DNA from: CBDCVN01 sp965223045
Lineage (GTDB): Bacteria; Deinococcota; Deinococci; Deinococcales; Trueperaceae
DNA length: 64,000 nt
NCBI GenBank assembly: GCA_965223045.1
Contig: CBDCVN010000013.1
Location: forward strand, 558,001 to 622,000
Reading direction: 5' to 3'
Both the position numbers and the translations under genes were made by a program. Shown here one piece after another: positions 62,478 to 64,000 of the stretch. Positions within the stretch are counted from its first letter, which is position 1; each line of letters starts with the position of its first letter. Under the pieces are notes generated by a model. It was not told the origin of the DNA, searched no databases, and saw only the letters and a program-made list of their open reading frames with translations.

Positions 62478-63137
62478 TGCTATGCCCTCGAAATACAAAT
62501 TCTCTTTGAAAACAATTCATCTAATTAACCCAATCTAAGAAAGAAAGCAACTGCCCATCAGCTAAAAACAGTGGTTTCTATATTGTAAGAATGTAACTTT
62601 TAATAAACACAGCCTTGATCAAACTCAAAACTCCCATTCCTATTATGCTTAGGATCTCTAAGCTAAAAAGTATAGAACTAACAACTTGTGAGGATAAAAT
62701 GAACAACAATCCATTTAACTCAAAAGACCCTTACCCTTATATTAAGGGCATTTCTTAGTAATTTTGTGTTGGGACACTATCAGATTTTATCCTCTTTCAT
62801 TCCCTCATTTTGTAATGTATACCTTAAACGTCAAGTTTAAGATGGTTGAAAATTAAGAAAATGAGAGACAACAGCCTTCTCTTTACAAAAATAAATACTG
62901 AAACTTAATAAGGAAGAGAATTCTGCTCATGTGCCATAAGAAGCTACAGTAAAACCTCATAATACACTAGATTTTAGCACAATGTACAGCATAATCTAGT
63001 CATCTTACTATATAATCTAGTGCTCTGTCACCATTAAAAATTAGGATTCCCTGAAATGTAGATTGACAATGTTCAACATGAACTAGAGTCTTCATATCCC
63101 ATAAGAGTTGACAAAGCACTAGATCTTTGTTGCCTAT
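62478..63137. other. Long intergenic stretch, largely empty
   Basis: No convincing gene was found. A 19-codon frame at 62699-62758 (MNNNPFNSKDPYPYIKGIS) has GAGGA 7 nt upstream of its ATG and a small hairpin CCCTTA/TAAGGG inside. It might be a leader peptide or the start of a lost gene. Near 62960-63030 the word TAATCTAGT recurs twice, with a related CACTAGAT. The leader of the giant gene must lie in the first part. Confidence 0.4.
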
Positions 63138-64000
63138 CTAGGCCTCTGGTAAACTTGCAGCATAAACACAACGCAATATTCCATAGTCATAGCGTCCTTG
63201 GAGAGCATCATAAATGGGCTTAAGCTTACCTTTCTGCCCTTCAGGGACTGCTTTAATAGCAAATTCAATCTCTAGAATATGACTTTTGTCTAAACCGGTT
63301 GCTTCTTCTACAGTAAGGATGCCTTCTTGGATCAATGCAGCACAATGCCCCAAGATAGTAGTGAGTTTAAGGTTTCGCTTCCTAGCTACCTCGGCAGGGG
63401 TTAAACCTTCAAAAAGCCAGTGACGGGTTTGATCTACTGTGGAACGTTGTTCAAGTGGCAACTCATAGCTAGTTATAGCATCAGCTTTTTTAAACTCACT
63501 AGGAACCTTATTGATAACTCCATTTTCATTAGCTATTTCATGCCCTTTATTATGTAGGTGTTGCTTGATTATAGCTAGAAAGTCTTTGCCATAGCGCTCG
63601 AGCTTAGTCTTTCCTACTCCAGAAATTTGCCCTAACTCTACTAAACTTTGCGGTTTCCTTTGAGCCACTTCCCTTAAAGTACTGTCATGAAAAATCACAA
63701 AGGCTGCAACATTTTGTTTTTTTGCTAAGGCTAAACGTTGTTGACGTAGTTCCCCAAAAAGGTCATGATCCGTACCGCTTAACTCTACAACAGGAATCTT
63801 TTTAGTTAATTTGGCTGCTCGAGATACAGAAACATCTTTCCTAAATTGAACAGTTGTTTCACCCTTTAGAACTGCTGAACTCTTGCTAGATAGTTTAAAT
63901 GAACCTTTACCCTCAATATCAGTATTAAGATAACCACCAGCCAATAATTGACGTGCTACTGCACGCCATTGACGCTCACTTAGCTCTTTACCAATGCCAT
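63138..64000 (-). CDS. recQ: ATP-dependent DNA helicase RecQ, C-terminal part
   Basis: The frame is open to the window edge, beginning GIGKELSERQWRAVARQLLA, so only the C-terminal 287 residues or so are present. The first part is the RQC winged helix (GGYLNTDIEGKGSFKLS). An HRDC domain follows, FGELRQQRLALAKKQNVAAF, VIFHDSTLREVAQRKP and QISGVGKTKLERYGKDFLAI. A further helical C-terminal extension has STVDQTRHWLFEGLTPAEVA. RecQ unwinds DNA during recombination repair. The helicase motor lies beyond the window. Confidence 0.9.
   Translation of the reverse strand, partial: GIGKELSERQWRAVARQLLAGGYLNTDIEGKGSFKLSSKSSAVLKGETTVQFRKDVSVSRAAKLTKKIPVVELSGTDHDLFGELRQQRLALAKKQNVAAFVIFHDSTLREVAQRKPQSLVELGQISGVGKTKLERYGKDFLAIIKQHLHNKGHEIANENGVINKVPSEFKKADAITSYELPLEQRSTVDQTRHWLFEGLTPAEVARKRNLKLTTILGHCAALIQEGILTVEEATGLDKSHILEIEFAIKAVPEGQKGKLKPIYDALQGRYDYGILRCVYAASLPEA

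Noticed and set aside
1..64000. CRISPR array, tRNA, rRNA, prophage, integrase or attachment sites
   Set aside because: No regularly spaced repeats, no full cloverleaf, and no phage structural or integrase genes were found in the window.

Overview
This is a 64 kb window from an AT-rich (GC looks well under 40% by eye) diderm bacterium with compact genes on both strands. Several features point to the Deinococcota: the efp-accB-accC cluster, an MglB/MglA pair, a Ser/Thr kinase with a PQQ-type beta-propeller (the RqkA layout), a fused SecDF, and many genes whose -10 box lies about 6 nt before the start codon (leaderless mRNAs). Signal peptides, small beta-barrel candidates and a lipobox indicate an outer membrane. 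Most described Deinococcota are GC-rich, so this would be an unusual low-GC member. That assignment is inference and needs a phylogeny.

Layout. 1-2.7 kb: a decayed secreted amidohydrolase gene split by an IS1634-like element with an exact 8-bp target duplication. 2.8-13.9 kb: secDF, a hypothetical, a hemerythrin-fold protein with lost ligands, an IS5-type element, efp-accB-accC, and a GNAT/hypothetical/amt operon. 13.9-14.2 kb: hairpins resembling IS200/IS605 ends without a transposase. 14.3-28.5 kb: housekeeping and envelope genes, namely a TPR protein, a PASTA protein divergent from the Ser/Thr kinase, thiN, mutS2, an M29 peptidase, recF, mglBA and a FUN14 protein. 28.6-30.2 kb: an IS3 element inserted (CCT duplication) in a FUN14-like gene. 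30.3-41.7 kb: greA, endonuclease V, envelope proteins, a PfkB kinase, prs, ribosomal L25, Rieske, histidine phosphatase, rsmJ, gcvP and gcvH. 41.8-42.8 kb: a second IS5-type element, followed by a 95-bp inverted-repeat element. 43.1-45.2 kb: an intact paralogue of the broken amidohydrolase.

45.5-62.5 kb is the most unusual part, all on the minus strand. It holds dxr, preceded by an EAD1-TIR-transmembrane-amidase_2 protein whose amidase domain has lost all three zinc ligands. That architecture suggests a catalytically dead peptidoglycan-recognition receptor wired to a TIR effector, in the same operon as a MazF-type toxin-antitoxin pair. Upstream are a P-loop ATPase, a membrane-anchored protein and two giant exported paralogues (1430 and about 1884 aa). 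The larger differs from the smaller by one extra C-terminal repeat unit. The window ends inside recQ.

The palindrome CTCGAG occurs about 45 times by hand count, several-fold above expectation. It is absent from all four insertion sequences, so it behaves like a genome-specific iterated palindrome. No tRNA, rRNA or CRISPR array was found.
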